A DNA stretch of 64,000 nt. Source: Platanthera guangdongensis. Lineage: Eukaryota > Streptophyta > Magnoliopsida > Asparagales > Orchidaceae. Below are positions 53,752 to 64,000 of the stretch, in pieces. The DNA is taken from contig CM077157.1 of NCBI GenBank assembly GCA_039583875.1, positions 79,856,346 to 79,920,345 of the forward strand. Direction: 5' to 3'. Made by a program: the position numbers and the translations under genes. How positions within the stretch are numbered: the stretch's first letter is position 1; each line of letters begins with the position of its first letter. The notes beneath the pieces were generated by a model. That model ran no database searches and was not told where the DNA came from. It was given only the letters and a program-made list of their open reading frames with translations.

Positions 53752-56682
53752 TCACTTCTTCTCTTTGCCTTTAACCATTTTAATTTCTCTGTTAGGGTTT
53801 AGGGCTTCTTTGTTGGACCTGGTGTCATCTGCTGCACCGAAATAAGTTTGCTTTGTAGGCCTGGGAACCACAGCAGCAGGATGCAATTCCATATATCTCT
53901 CAGCATCAAAGAATTTACTGGAGCCATATTTCTCTAGTTCTTTTTGTCTTTGCTCAGACATTGTAGAAATGTTGGAAGAATCCAATCCTTGATCTCTGGC
54001 CTTCTTAATCTGATCCAGTGCAGCCAATTCTTTTAACCTGGCAGTCCAAGCAGCTGGGTTATTTTCAGGGTCCTCAAAAGGTACAGGTGGCTCATACATG
54101 TTGGAAGGATTGTCTTGAGGAGGCCTGACAGACACAGTCTCTTTTAGCTTATAGGGGAAAGGACCTGATGATGTATCAGATGAAACATGTCCTCCCCTAG
54201 AATATGGGTGCTGCCTGGAATACCATTTGGAATAAACTTGAATATCTCTCTGATTACCCCTGTATCCTCCTCTCCTAGAATATGAACCCCTGGATTGGCT
54301 TTCCCTTTGATAGGATCTGGCATGAGGTTGATAGGGAGCCTGGCTTATAGCTGGGGGTTGACTTGCAGAGTTTCCACCTGCACCTGCATCAGGAGGAGGT
54401 GGTGGAGGAGGATGAGGGTGCTGGAATTTGGAAGAGCCCTTCTCATATCTTCTCTTTTTCTTCATGGCTTTCAGCTGGTTTTTAGAATATTGCATCCAAT
54501 GTTCAGTGATTGGGCAGTTATGCAGAATGTAGTAAGGAATGTCATTGTTATCTTTGATTTTAGCAGGAGGAACCCTTTTCATAGCCTTGCTCCTTGCCTT
54601 CCTTTTCCTGGCAATGATAGCAGATGAATCATCAGAGTCTGTTTTAAATTCATCAGTCTCAGAACTCTGGTCATCATATACAGCATCTATTCTCTTCATT
54701 AAATCTTTCTTTAGCTGAACAGCAGCAGATGAGGCAGAAGGTGAGATAGCAGCAGCAGGGACAGCAACAGAGACAGCAGCAGAGACAGCAGCAGATACAG
54801 TCTCACTTACAGCAGAAACAGCAGATTCACTCTCAACAACAGAAACTGGAGAGTTGATAGCAGCAACAACTTCACTGATAGTAGCAGAATCATCATCAAA
54901 AATTGCAGCAGGCTCAATTGTGGCCTCTATCATCAGAAGATCCTTGGATATTGGCTTATCAGAAGCAGTTGGAACTTCAGCAGCAGCAAGAATATCTACA
55001 GCAGCAACATCAATATTTTCAGAAGCAAAGTCAGTCCTTTCTTCAACAGCAGCAGCAGCAGCAAGAGGAGGAGCAGCAGTCACAGAAACAGCAGCAGCAA
55101 CAGCAAGAAGGCTTTCTTCATGTGGCATTTGCAGTAGGAGGCACAGCAGCAGCAGCAAGAGGAGGAGCAGCAGTCACAGAAACAGCAGCAACAACAGCAA
55201 GAAGGCTTTCTTCATGTGGCATCTCCCCCTGCCTAGATGCAGATACATCTGGATCAAGGCACACTGCTGTGGGTGCTGCCTGAGGGAAGAGGGAGGAGAG
55301 CCTGGCAGATAGAGCTGCCACTGACTGGTGTAGAGGAGCTAAGGAGGTCTCCAATAGGAGAGAGAGCCTGGGGGCAATCAGCTCATACAGCCTGTTAGCT
55401 AGGGCTGAGAGGTCTACTTGCTCAACAGCTGGAGCAGAGGTAGATGGAATAGGAGTAGCTGAAGATTCTGGAAGTGGAGGGCTGGAGAGTGGTGGTATGG
55501 ATGGCTGAGGTGTTGGGATTATGGATATGGAGGACAAGGGGATGGATATGGATGGAGTGAATGTTGGTTGATCAATGATGTGGTGTAGGAGGTCTTGGAA
55601 TGAAGTGGAGGAGGAAGGTAATTCAGGAGGAGATGAGGGGGAATCATCCATGAAGGAATCATCCAGAAGAGTGAAGGATGGAATGGATGGTGATGATGTG
55701 ATATCTGGTGGAGGGTAGGAGAATAGTGGTTGGATATGGTCTGCTGGTGGAGGTAGAATGAGTTCTGGAGATGGAGTTGAGTTGGAGATGGGCTGGATAT
55801 GGTAATGGTGGATGGAGCTGGAGTGGTGGATGGTAAGGGAAGGGATGGAATTGGAGGAGGAGGAGAGGCAGCAACATCAGCAGCCAGGTCATCTGCAGGG
55901 GCAGAGACCTGTGGAGGAGTGACTCTTTGAGTCCTGGTGCCTGAAGGAGCACTAGAGGAGGGCCTGCTAGGCTTGCTTATTTGCATGTCCCACTTGCCAA
56001 AGAGGGCACATGTTAGTCTCTTGGAGGCATTTATGTGAACTCCAGAGGAGACCAGCAAGGCAGGGCACCTGGTCTGCAGAAAAACTCCAAGAATCCTTCC
56101 AAAGTTTACAAAACTCTTGTTTATTTTCTTCTTGATGAGGTCAAAGAACACCTCTCCCCAGTTCAGATTTTTCTTATCCACCAGAGCTCCCATGAGACAG
56201 AGCTGATGTCTGGATATAGTATCATGAGCTGAGTGCTTTGCCAGCAGCACTTTCCCTACCACATCTGCCAGGAACCTGTATTTAACAGACAGATTCCTCT
56301 TGAATAGCTTGCTAGGGTTTCCCTCTGGATGACCCATCCTGGCAAGCAGGTCAGAAAATTTTTCTCCTGATAACTCAGCAATATCTTCTCCATTTCTCAG
56401 TCCAAAAACTTCTGTTAAAACTGTGGGGGTCAAGGGTACCTGATTTCCAGCAATAGACCCAACTATTGTGTTGTTATCTTGATTATGAGCAGTATACACC
56501 CACTCTTTGATTTCATCTGAAGCCAGCTTGATCCTGGTGGTCATGAGGGCAGTTAGATTCTGATCCTTGAATAAACCCAGTATGTCTTGGAAAATCTGGT
56601 CAGTGGTGTTGAATGATTCTATATCAATGTCAAAGCCTGCATCAAACTTCATTGCAGCTAGGACAGCAACTGACACAGCCAT
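53752..56682 (-). pseudogene. E env-like protein, second copy
   Basis: Same ATG (56682), the same frame shift in the Pro/Ser-rich region and the same internal repeat of MPHEESL...AAPPLAAAA. The Ala-rich segment differs slightly (ADVSAIVSV against AAVSAAVSV). Confidence 0.78.
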
Positions 56683-57175
56683 TGTACCTGCAAAAACTCA
56701 ACAAACAAAACGACCAAGCGTAGAACTGTTTGGAGGGAAAGAAAATCCTGCAGAGAAATCGAAAGCGCAAAAGAGAACGACGGTGAAAAAAGAGTTTTAT
56801 ATTAAAGTTCGACGCAGAATTGGAAAGATCGTTGAACTCAGTTTGACGATCGAGGCTTCTAAAGGAATCTGAAGAGTTTTCAACATCGTCGATCTCCGTT
56901 CGACGATATTGGAGAGCGTCGAACTCCGTTCGACGATCGTTCAGATAACATAATCGTCGAGCGCCGTTCGACGATCGTTGACCGGAAGAGATAGTTCATA
57001 CTATCTGAGAGGCGCTGAACTCAGTTCGACGATTTTGGAAATCGTCGATCTCCGTTCGACGATCTTGGGGCAAATCGTCGAGCACCGTTCAGAGAGCAGA
57101 AAAATTCTAGACACTAAGAAAAATCAGAGAGTTTGCCTAGTATTGGTCAATTTTTAGCTTTCAAAATCTTGGATA
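56683..57175. repeat. E palindrome spacer, second copy
   Basis: Copy of 26256-26748, palindromes about 56825-57090. A few units carry single changes (CAGTTTGACGAT near 56840, GAGCACCGTTC near 57080). Confidence 0.85.
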
Positions 57176-60100
57176 TTATTTAAGGCTTCCTCCATCTAAC
57201 ATTCCTAACTGGTTTAGGAAGAAGGTGTGTTTCTTTTCATCCAAGGGCTTGGTGAAAATATCTCCCCTTTGCAAATCAGTTGTGATATATTGTAATTCAA
57301 TTTTATTCTTTTCAACATTATCCCTTAAGAAATGATGCCTAATCTCTATGTGTTTTGTCCTACTATGGAGGACTGGATTTTGAGCTATGGAAATAGCACT
57401 TGTGTTATCACAAAAGATTTTAGACTTCTCTAAGTTGTAACCATAGTCTAGGAGTTGGTTTTGAATCCATAATATTTGTGAACAACAACTGCCTGCAGCC
57501 ATATATTCAGCTTCAGCAGTTGAAGTTGACACAAATGTTTGTTTCTTACAAAACCAAGAGACAAGTCTGTCACCAAGGAACTGACAAGTTCCACTGGTGC
57601 TTTTCCTGTCAATTCTGCATCCAACATAATCAGCATCTGAGAATCTAGTTAAATCAAATGCTGAATCTTTTGGATACCAGAGACCTAGATTTGGACAACT
57701 TTTAACATATCTGAGAATCCTCTTTACTAAAGTTAGGTGTGACTCTCTAGGGCTTACTTGGAACCTAGCACATATACATGTAGCAAATATTATATCTGGT
57801 CTACTAGCTGTAAGATACAGTAAAGAGCCAATCATTGCTCTATATGTTGTCTGATCAACAGGTTTCCCATGTTCATCAGCATCTAATACAACATTGGTAG
57901 GCATGGGTGTTTTCATACAAGATGCCTCAGACATACCAAATTTCTTAACCAGTTCATTTGCATATTTGGTTTGAGAAATAAAGATGCATTCAGCATGTTG
58001 TTTGACTTGCAATCCTAGGAAGAAAGATAGCTCACCCATGCTACTCATCTCAAATTTAGAATGCATTAGGTTAGAAAACCTTCTGCACAATTTGGAGTCA
58101 GTAGAACCAAAAATGATATCGTCTACATAAATTTGTACTAGTAGGGTATGAGACTTATGGGTTCTAATAAAAAGAGTTTGGTCTACTCTACCCCTTATAA
58201 AACCATTTTCCAAGAGAAAGCATGCTAAGGTCTCATACCATGCTCTAGGAGCTTGCTTGAGACCATATAATGCTTTATTTAATCTAAAAACATAATCAGG
58301 ATAAGTTGGAGAGATAAAACCTGGAGGTTGTCTGACATAAACTTCCTCTTTGATGTCTCCATTTAAGAAAGCACTTTTGACATCCATCTGATATACTTTA
58401 AAGCCTTTGTGAGCTGCATAAGCTAGAAAAATCCTGATGGCTTCTAATCTTGCAACAGGTGCAAAAGTCTGGTCGTAGTCGATTCCTTCTTCTTGAGAGT
58501 ATCCTTGAGCAACTAGCCTTGCCTTGTTCCTTATAATTACTCCTTGATCATCCAGTTTGTTTCTAAATACCCATTTTTTTCCAACAATGGAATGATCCTT
58601 AGGCTTTGGCACTAGTTCCCATACTTTGTTCCTCTCAAATTGATGCAACTCCTCTTGCATTGCAATGATCCAGTGTGGATCTTGCTCTGCATCTTGAATG
58701 GACTGAGGTTCAATTTGAGATAGGAAGCAGGTGTGCAACAGGTTTTGGTTGACCTGATTTCTGGTTTGCACACCAGCTGAGATTTCTCCAATTATTTGGG
58801 AAATTGGATGGTCTCTTGATGTTACTAAATCAACAGGGGGTGTTGATTGTTCACTAACCTGTGTTGTTGTTTCCTCTTGTGGTACAACAACTAGCTCTTC
58901 AGGTTGTGCTTCAAAATGTTGATCATTTCCTTCATCTTCACTGCTTTCATCCTCTTGAGTAACCTGTAACCTGTTCAAGTCTTCAACTAGAGAATGTTCC
59001 TGCAAAGGTTCTATGGTAGAAGAATTCTTCTCCTTGAAAGACATGTTAGTTTCATCAAATGAAATGTGAACAGATTCCTCAATTTTCAAAGATGATTTGT
59101 TATAGACCCTATAGGCCTTGCTGATCATGGAGTATCCCAGAAACACTCCTTCATCAGCTTTGGCTTGAAATTTTGCTAAATATTTCTTGTCATTATTGTG
59201 AATGTAGCAAATACAACCAAATACTCTAAAATAGTCAACTTTAGGTTTCTTTCCTTTGAGTAATTCATAGGGAGTCTTTCCCTTTAGTTTATGTATCAGA
59301 CTTCTGTTCAACACATAGTTGGAGGTGTTCACTGCCTCTGCCCAAAAGGATAGAGGTAGATGAACATCTGACAACAATGTAGTGGCAGATTCAATAAGGG
59401 TTCTATTTTTCCTTTCAGCTATCCCATTTTGTTGAGGAGTTCTAGGAGCTGAGAAAGTATGTCTGATCCCTTCACTCTGACAGAACTGTTGCATAAGAAG
59501 AGAATCAAACTCTGTCCCATGATCACTTCTGATCAGGGCAATGTGAGTATTGAACTCAATCTGTATGCATTTGAGAAACTCTATCACACACTTAAAGTTA
59601 TCAGACTTCTTCCTTAGAAAGAACACCGAAGTGAATTTAGAGAAGTCATCTACAATTACTAAAGTGTAGGATTTCCCTCCTAGGCTTTGTACTGTGATGA
59701 GTCCAAAAAGATCCATGTGTAACAGATACAATATCCTAGGTGAATCACTCTTATTAAGTGACTTAAAACTGTTTTTAGTTTGCTTGCCTAATTGACAAGC
59801 CTTGCAGAGTCCTTCCTTCTTGTAGGGGCCAGAAGGTAGTCCTCTAACAAGGTTGTCTTTGGATAGCCTAGCAATAGTTCTAAGGTTTAGGTGTCATAAT
59901 CTCTTATGCCATAAAACATTTGGTCTACAGACTGAATTAAACAAGCAGATATCTACATCAGTTGAAAGAAAATCTACTAGGTAGATGTTACCTTTCCTTT
60001 TACCTGTCAACACAGTTGTGTTGTCCTCTGACTTGATTTTGCATAAGGTTTTGCTGAAGGTCACCAGGTAGCCTTCATCACACAGCTGACTGATGCTAAT

Positions 60101-60341
60101 TTGGTTGTGCTTCAGTCCTTCCACATAAGCTACCTTCTTGAAAGTTACTGATCCAATCTGGACTGCACCATATCCTTTAGTTTGTCCAAAGTTGGAATCA
60201 CCAAAAATAACTTTGGGTCCAAGCTTGGCTCTGAAGGATGTGAGGTTGTCCTTATTCCCTGTCATGTGCTTAGAGCACCCACTATCCAAATACCATTGCT
60301 GGTTAGATGTTGGATAGGTCTTCACCTGCACATAAGACAAT
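57176..60341 (-). pseudogene. pol: E pol, second copy
   Basis: Same domains and same TGA (59891-59893) as 26749-29914. The RNase H motif here reads FSDADYVG, the usual form. Other differences include WVFF to SVFF and NGVAERK to NGIAERK. Confidence 0.92.
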
Positions 60342-62417
60342 TCATTTGTTTTTGACCCAGTTTACCTTGGGCCTAGGTTGATAACCTCTAAATTCAGAAA
60401 TGAAAGACATCCCAGGTTGACTCTTATATCCTTCAGGATGATATCTCCTTGGAGGTAAAATCCATTCAGTATAAGGGTTAAAGGTTTGGGATGAAGGACC
60501 CTTAGGATTCAATTTTGATTTGCCTTTGAAAAGGTTTCCAGAGCTCTGACCTCTGTTCGACGATCCTGGAGCTGCGTTCGACGATCTTGGGTCAGATCGC
60601 CGAGCTCCGTTCGACGGTCGACTATGGCTGAGGTCAGGTATATGAGATCGTCGACCTGTGTTCGACGACTTTGGCTGAGATCGTCGATCTGCGTTCGACG
60701 ATTTTGCCTGAGATCGTCGAGCTGCGTTCGGCGATCGTCGATCTTCATTCGGCGATCGTTGATCTACGTTCGACGATTTCTGCTGGGACTTAGTTTTCTG
60801 AGGCAGATCAGAATTTTTCCTAGCAACCTCTACAACTCCCTTTCCCTTGTCAGAAATAAACTTGATGGGAGTTGTTAGAACAATAGGCTGGCTGGATGAG
60901 GCACCCAAGCCCAGTGTACTGTTAAATCTAGAGTTCACTGTGCTTGTGATGTCCATCAGCTTGATGCTTCTCCCATTAAGGGATTGTTCAAGCTTCTTGG
61001 CCTCAGAGAGCTCACTTTTCAGTGAAGCTATCTGTTCCCTACAGCTCTCCAACTCCTGAGAGAGTTTGAGGTTTTCTGACTTTAAAACATTGTGTTCAGA
61101 TAATTGATTTCTGAGAGAGATAATCTCTTTCTCAGACTTTAGCAGGTCTAAACACAGTGCTTTAAATTCAGATTTAAAATCTTCTGAACTAAAATCAAAA
61201 GAGCTAATTACCTGATCTTCTTCAGGTTGGGTCTCTGAGTCTGACTCTGACTCCTCTTCCTCTGAATTATGTTGTGAGGCATTAATTGCCATCATACAGA
61301 ACTCCTTTTCTTCTGCATCATCCTCATCATCACTTGAGCTAGAAGAGGCTTCTGACTCCTCTTCTGTCTCACTCCAGGATTCAACAACAAACCCTTTTCT
61401 TGTATGCTTATTTTTGCTTGAAGAAGGTTTGCCATTTCCATTCCTTTTAGAGTCTTTCTCATTTCTTCTTTCTTTTCTGTCCCTTCTGTCCTTGTTCTTG
61501 TTCTCTGGACAGTCAGGAACTATGTGTCCTGGTTTCCTGCAACCAAAGCAGATAATGTCTTTATTGTTGCTAATGGACTTGTCATACCTTGGCTTGTCCT
61601 GCTCCTTGTATGATCTTCTTCTGAAGTCCTTTCTGGCCATCTTGTAGAATCTTTTGGGCAACAAGCTGAGTAGTTCATCATTGCCTGTAGCTTTATCTTC
61701 AGGCAGATCCTCAGTTGCCTTAAATGTTATGGTCTTCTCTTTCCTTGTGGCTGGTGAAACAGCCTTCTGTTCTTCCTCTCTATTCTTGATGAGTAGCTCA
61801 TAAGATTTGAGCTTACCCAGCAAAGCTTCAGTGGTGATCTCATTTAGACTTCTGACATCCTTAATTGGCCAGATTCTTGAATCCCAAGTGCTGGGGAAGC
61901 ACATTAGGATCTTGTCATTAAGTTCAGTTAGAGAAATCTCTTTGTCCAATGTCCTTAGTTCACTGACAATTAGACTCAGTCTGTTGTACATGTCTCCCAC
62001 TGACTCAGTCTCTCCCTTCTTGAAGTTCTCATATTGAGAGATGAGATGAGATCTTCTGTCCTTTCTCTCATCAGCTGAGCCTGAGACTATTTCTGAGAGC
62101 TTGTCCCAAATTTCCTTGGCTGAATTGCATTCAGCTACCTTTTGAAATATGTCATCTGACATTGTCTGGGCTAGGATGTTCATAGCCTTGGCATCAGCTA
62201 CCTTCCATTTTTTGATGTCAGCATCTGTTCCTGATGGAGATGGAACAGCATTTGTACTTGTGCTCTCTGGGGGTCTTGGACACACTATCAAAACAGAATT
62301 AAAAATATCTTCGTCAATGGAATTCATGTAAAATCTAATCCTTGCCTTCCAAAGTGCAAACTTGGATAGATTGCACACTGGAGGTCTGGTGCTAGCATAA
62401 TCTTTGTTTTGGGTCAT
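60342..62417 (-). CDS. gag: E gag, second copy, intact
   Basis: 691-residue Gag with the same start, CCHC knuckle, coiled coil and palindrome-encoded SSNxxRRS tract (about 60542-60782) as the first copy. Differences are few (RIRLYM to RIRFYM, LLAKRF to LLPKRF). An intact frame in both copies fits a recent duplication. Confidence 0.92.
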   Translation of the reverse strand: MTQNKDYASTRPPVCNLSKFALWKARIRFYMNSIDEDIFNSVLIVCPRPPESTSTNAVPSPSGTDADIKKWKVADAKAMNILAQTMSDDIFQKVAECNSAKEIWDKLSEIVSGSADERKDRRSHLISQYENFKKGETESVGDMYNRLSLIVSELRTLDKEISLTELNDKILMCFPSTWDSRIWPIKDVRSLNEITTEALLGKLKSYELLIKNREEEQKAVSPATRKEKTITFKATEDLPEDKATGNDELLSLLPKRFYKMARKDFRRRSYKEQDKPRYDKSISNNKDIICFGCRKPGHIVPDCPENKNKDRRDRKERRNEKDSKRNGNGKPSSSKNKHTRKGFVVESWSETEEESEASSSSSDDEDDAEEKEFCMMAINASQHNSEEEESESDSETQPEEDQVISSFDFSSEDFKSEFKALCLDLLKSEKEIISLRNQLSEHNVLKSENLKLSQELESCREQIASLKSELSEAKKLEQSLNGRSIKLMDITSTVNSRFNSTLGLGASSSQPIVLTTPIKFISDKGKGVVEVARKNSDLPQKTKSQQKSSNVDQRSPNEDRRSPNAARRSQAKSSNADRRSQPKSSNTGRRSHIPDLSHSRPSNGARRSDPRSSNAAPGSSNRGQSSGNLFKGKSKLNPKGPSSQTFNPYTEWILPPRRYHPEGYKSQPGMSFISEFRGYQPRPKVNWVKNK

Positions 62418-62550
62418 GATTTGTGCAAACAAAGTCTAATAATAAAATACCAAAGAAACACAGATCTAGTTTGAGATCTTGGGGTTCAGGTGTTAGCCTG
62501 TACAACCAATCAGATATGGTATGTTTAACCAACCTCCCTCTGATACCAAT

Positions 62551-64000
62551 TGAAAGTGCAACTAGATCTGATATACTCTAGAGGGGGGGTGAATAGAGTA
62601 TATGGTGCTTTAAAAACTTTTACAAACTTTTACAACAATTGTTGTAATATGTGTGAGCAGGGAAGCAAAAATAAATCTAATCACAGTACTAAGGTAAGCA
62701 AAAACTAAGCACAGAGAAAATCAAGGCCAGAAACAAAAATGAAAGCAAGCAGAACCAGAAGACACAAGGAAATATAGTGGTTCCCCAAACTTGGGTACAT
62801 CCACTCTTCTACCACCCTAGGTAGGAATCCACTGCAGGATGAGTCGATCAGGTGTCCTGGGCACCAATGAACTTTTGATAAGGTACTCAAAAACCAAGGC
62901 AGATTTTTTGATCAGGTGTCTTGCCACCAATGAGCTTTTGACAAGGTGCTCAAAAACTAGGTTCAAACTTTTGAAGGGAGTTTGAAAAACCCTTTACAGA
63001 ATGGGGGTGAGAGAGTGATGACAGTCTTCTCTTTCTCAAACAACTGAGAAGACTATGTGGATTGTTGTCAAAGCTCCCCCTGAATTCTTGAAATCTTCAG
63101 AAAGAAAAGCTTTGCTGAGGGTGATAGGCCTTCAAATATTGAACTCCAGCAATGGATGATTTCAGCAAAAGGGACTGAAATGTTGAGTGTCTGGAGTCTG
63201 GAATATGTTGGCCTTGAACACTTTGAAAACTAAAGAGATCTGAGGATTTTGAGAAAGCTTGATCTCCTTTGATGAGTGTTCTTCAGAATTCTTTTAGACA
63301 GAAGATTTTTGAGGTTGTCTCTGTAATCTGTATTGTGTGTGCTCTGTGTTGTGAGAGATTCAAAAATCCTGTCCTTTATTCTCTGGTACAGAATAAAATA
63401 TTATTCTCTGTCAAGAATAGCCGTTGGTCTATATTGATTGCATCCTTAATTGCATAATCTCTTTTTGAGGAAAGTACACAGAATTATTTCTTGAAAAGTC
63501 CCTTGAAACTTGGTCCAGAATTGAATGAAAACGGCTAGCAAATCTCTGAATTAATTGCAGAATAACTCCTAACTGATTTGAATTTGAATTCTGGAAGTTA
63601 TCAGAAATCGTCGAACTGAGCTCTGCTATCGTCGAGCTGAGCTCAGCGATCTAGAAATACATAGTAGCAAAATAATCGTCGATCTGAGCTCAAAGATCGT
63701 CGAACTGAGCTCAGAGATAAAGATCTAATGCAGAGTCAAAATCGTCGACCTGAGCTCACCGATCGTCGAATGGAGTTCGACGATATTATGAAGTTGAGCT
63801 CAGCGATCGTCGAATGGAGTTCGACGATCTGTCGAAGTTGAGCTAGACGATCGTCGATCGGAGTTCGACGAATCGTCGTGCTGAGCTCGACGATCAGACT
63901 TAGTCTCCAGACAGAAAAACTTGGTCTTCAGGGCAGCTTCCAAACCTAGACTTCTAACCCTTAGACTCAATTCTAATTGACCTTTTAAGCTATACAGGAG
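62551..64000 (-). repeat. E 5' LTR, second copy, cut by window end
   Basis: Copy of 32124-33573. The primer site TGGTATCAGAG is on the minus strand at 62538-62548. The altered TATA (TGTAAAG) is shared with the first copy, so the change preceded the duplication. The palindrome array runs about 63605-63895. Confidence 0.92.

Larger units (their letters stand above)
41601..64000. repeat. Second copy of 11178-33573 (segmental duplication, about 22.4 kb in window)
   Basis: Every feature from 11178 rightwards recurs at +30,423 bases, changing to +30,427 after a G run in the D 5' LTR (7 G at 18868, 11 G at 49292). The copy includes the D/F, F/A and A/E insertion borders, so it cannot be independent insertions. 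By eye the copies differ at about 0.5% of bases. If tandem, the unit is 11178-41600. Confidence 0.93.
52067..64000 (-). mobile_element. Element E, second copy (cut by window end)
   Basis: Copy of 21640-33573; the last 64 bases of the 5' LTR should lie beyond the window. Same gene content and same lesions as the first copy. Confidence 0.94.

Overview
The window is plant nuclear heterochromatin made almost entirely of nested LTR retrotransposons. No host gene, tRNA, rRNA or CRISPR array is visible. Ty3/gypsy chromoviruses, two Sirevirus-like Ty1/copia elements with env-like reading frames, iMet-type primer binding sites (TGGTATCAGAG) and 5-bp target duplications point to a flowering plant; I cannot name the species. 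All element letters below are mine.

Layout. Element A (+), a degenerate Tekay/Del-like gypsy chromovirus, is the scaffold: 5' LTR end 1-1302, gag, a candidate intron, pro-RT-RNaseH and the start of integrase to 4954. A solo gypsy LTR F (-, 4955-21256, target duplication GTACG) interrupts integrase. F is itself interrupted by Sirevirus D (-, 7958-20831, target duplication ACACA/ATACA). After 378 bases of A integrase, Sirevirus E (-, 21640-33637, target duplication CATCC) interrupts it again. The integrase C-terminus, chromodomain and 3' LTR of A follow (33638-35182). A second gypsy element B (+) begins at 35183 inside that LTR; its RT is broken at 39553 by copia element C (-, 39554-41600).

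At 41600/41601 element C is joined abruptly to the middle of D. From there to the window end the sequence repeats 11178-33573 at an offset of 30,423-30,427 bases, including the old nested-insertion junctions. The simplest reading is a tandem segmental duplication with a unit of about 30.4 kb (11178-41600) that happened after all the insertions; joining of two haplotypes during assembly is the main alternative. In RT of D the two copies differ by private nonsense mutations, all three checked being in the left copy.

Most unusual structure. Each of the element families here carries its own dense set of short CG-containing palindromes: GTGTCGACAC in D, ATCGTCGA/TTCGACGAT in E, ACACGG..CCGTGT types in A, B and F, and CCGCNCGG in C. 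In D the palindromes are mostly 19 or 21 bases apart, and in E the unit is 21 bases; both are close to two DNA helical turns. In E the 21-base unit also lies inside gag, where it encodes a seven-residue repeat. D and E also share a hairpin near the LTR end whose G-rich loop is conserved while the stems differ but still pair. A and B share a candidate 72/91-base GT-AG intron at the same place between gag and protease.
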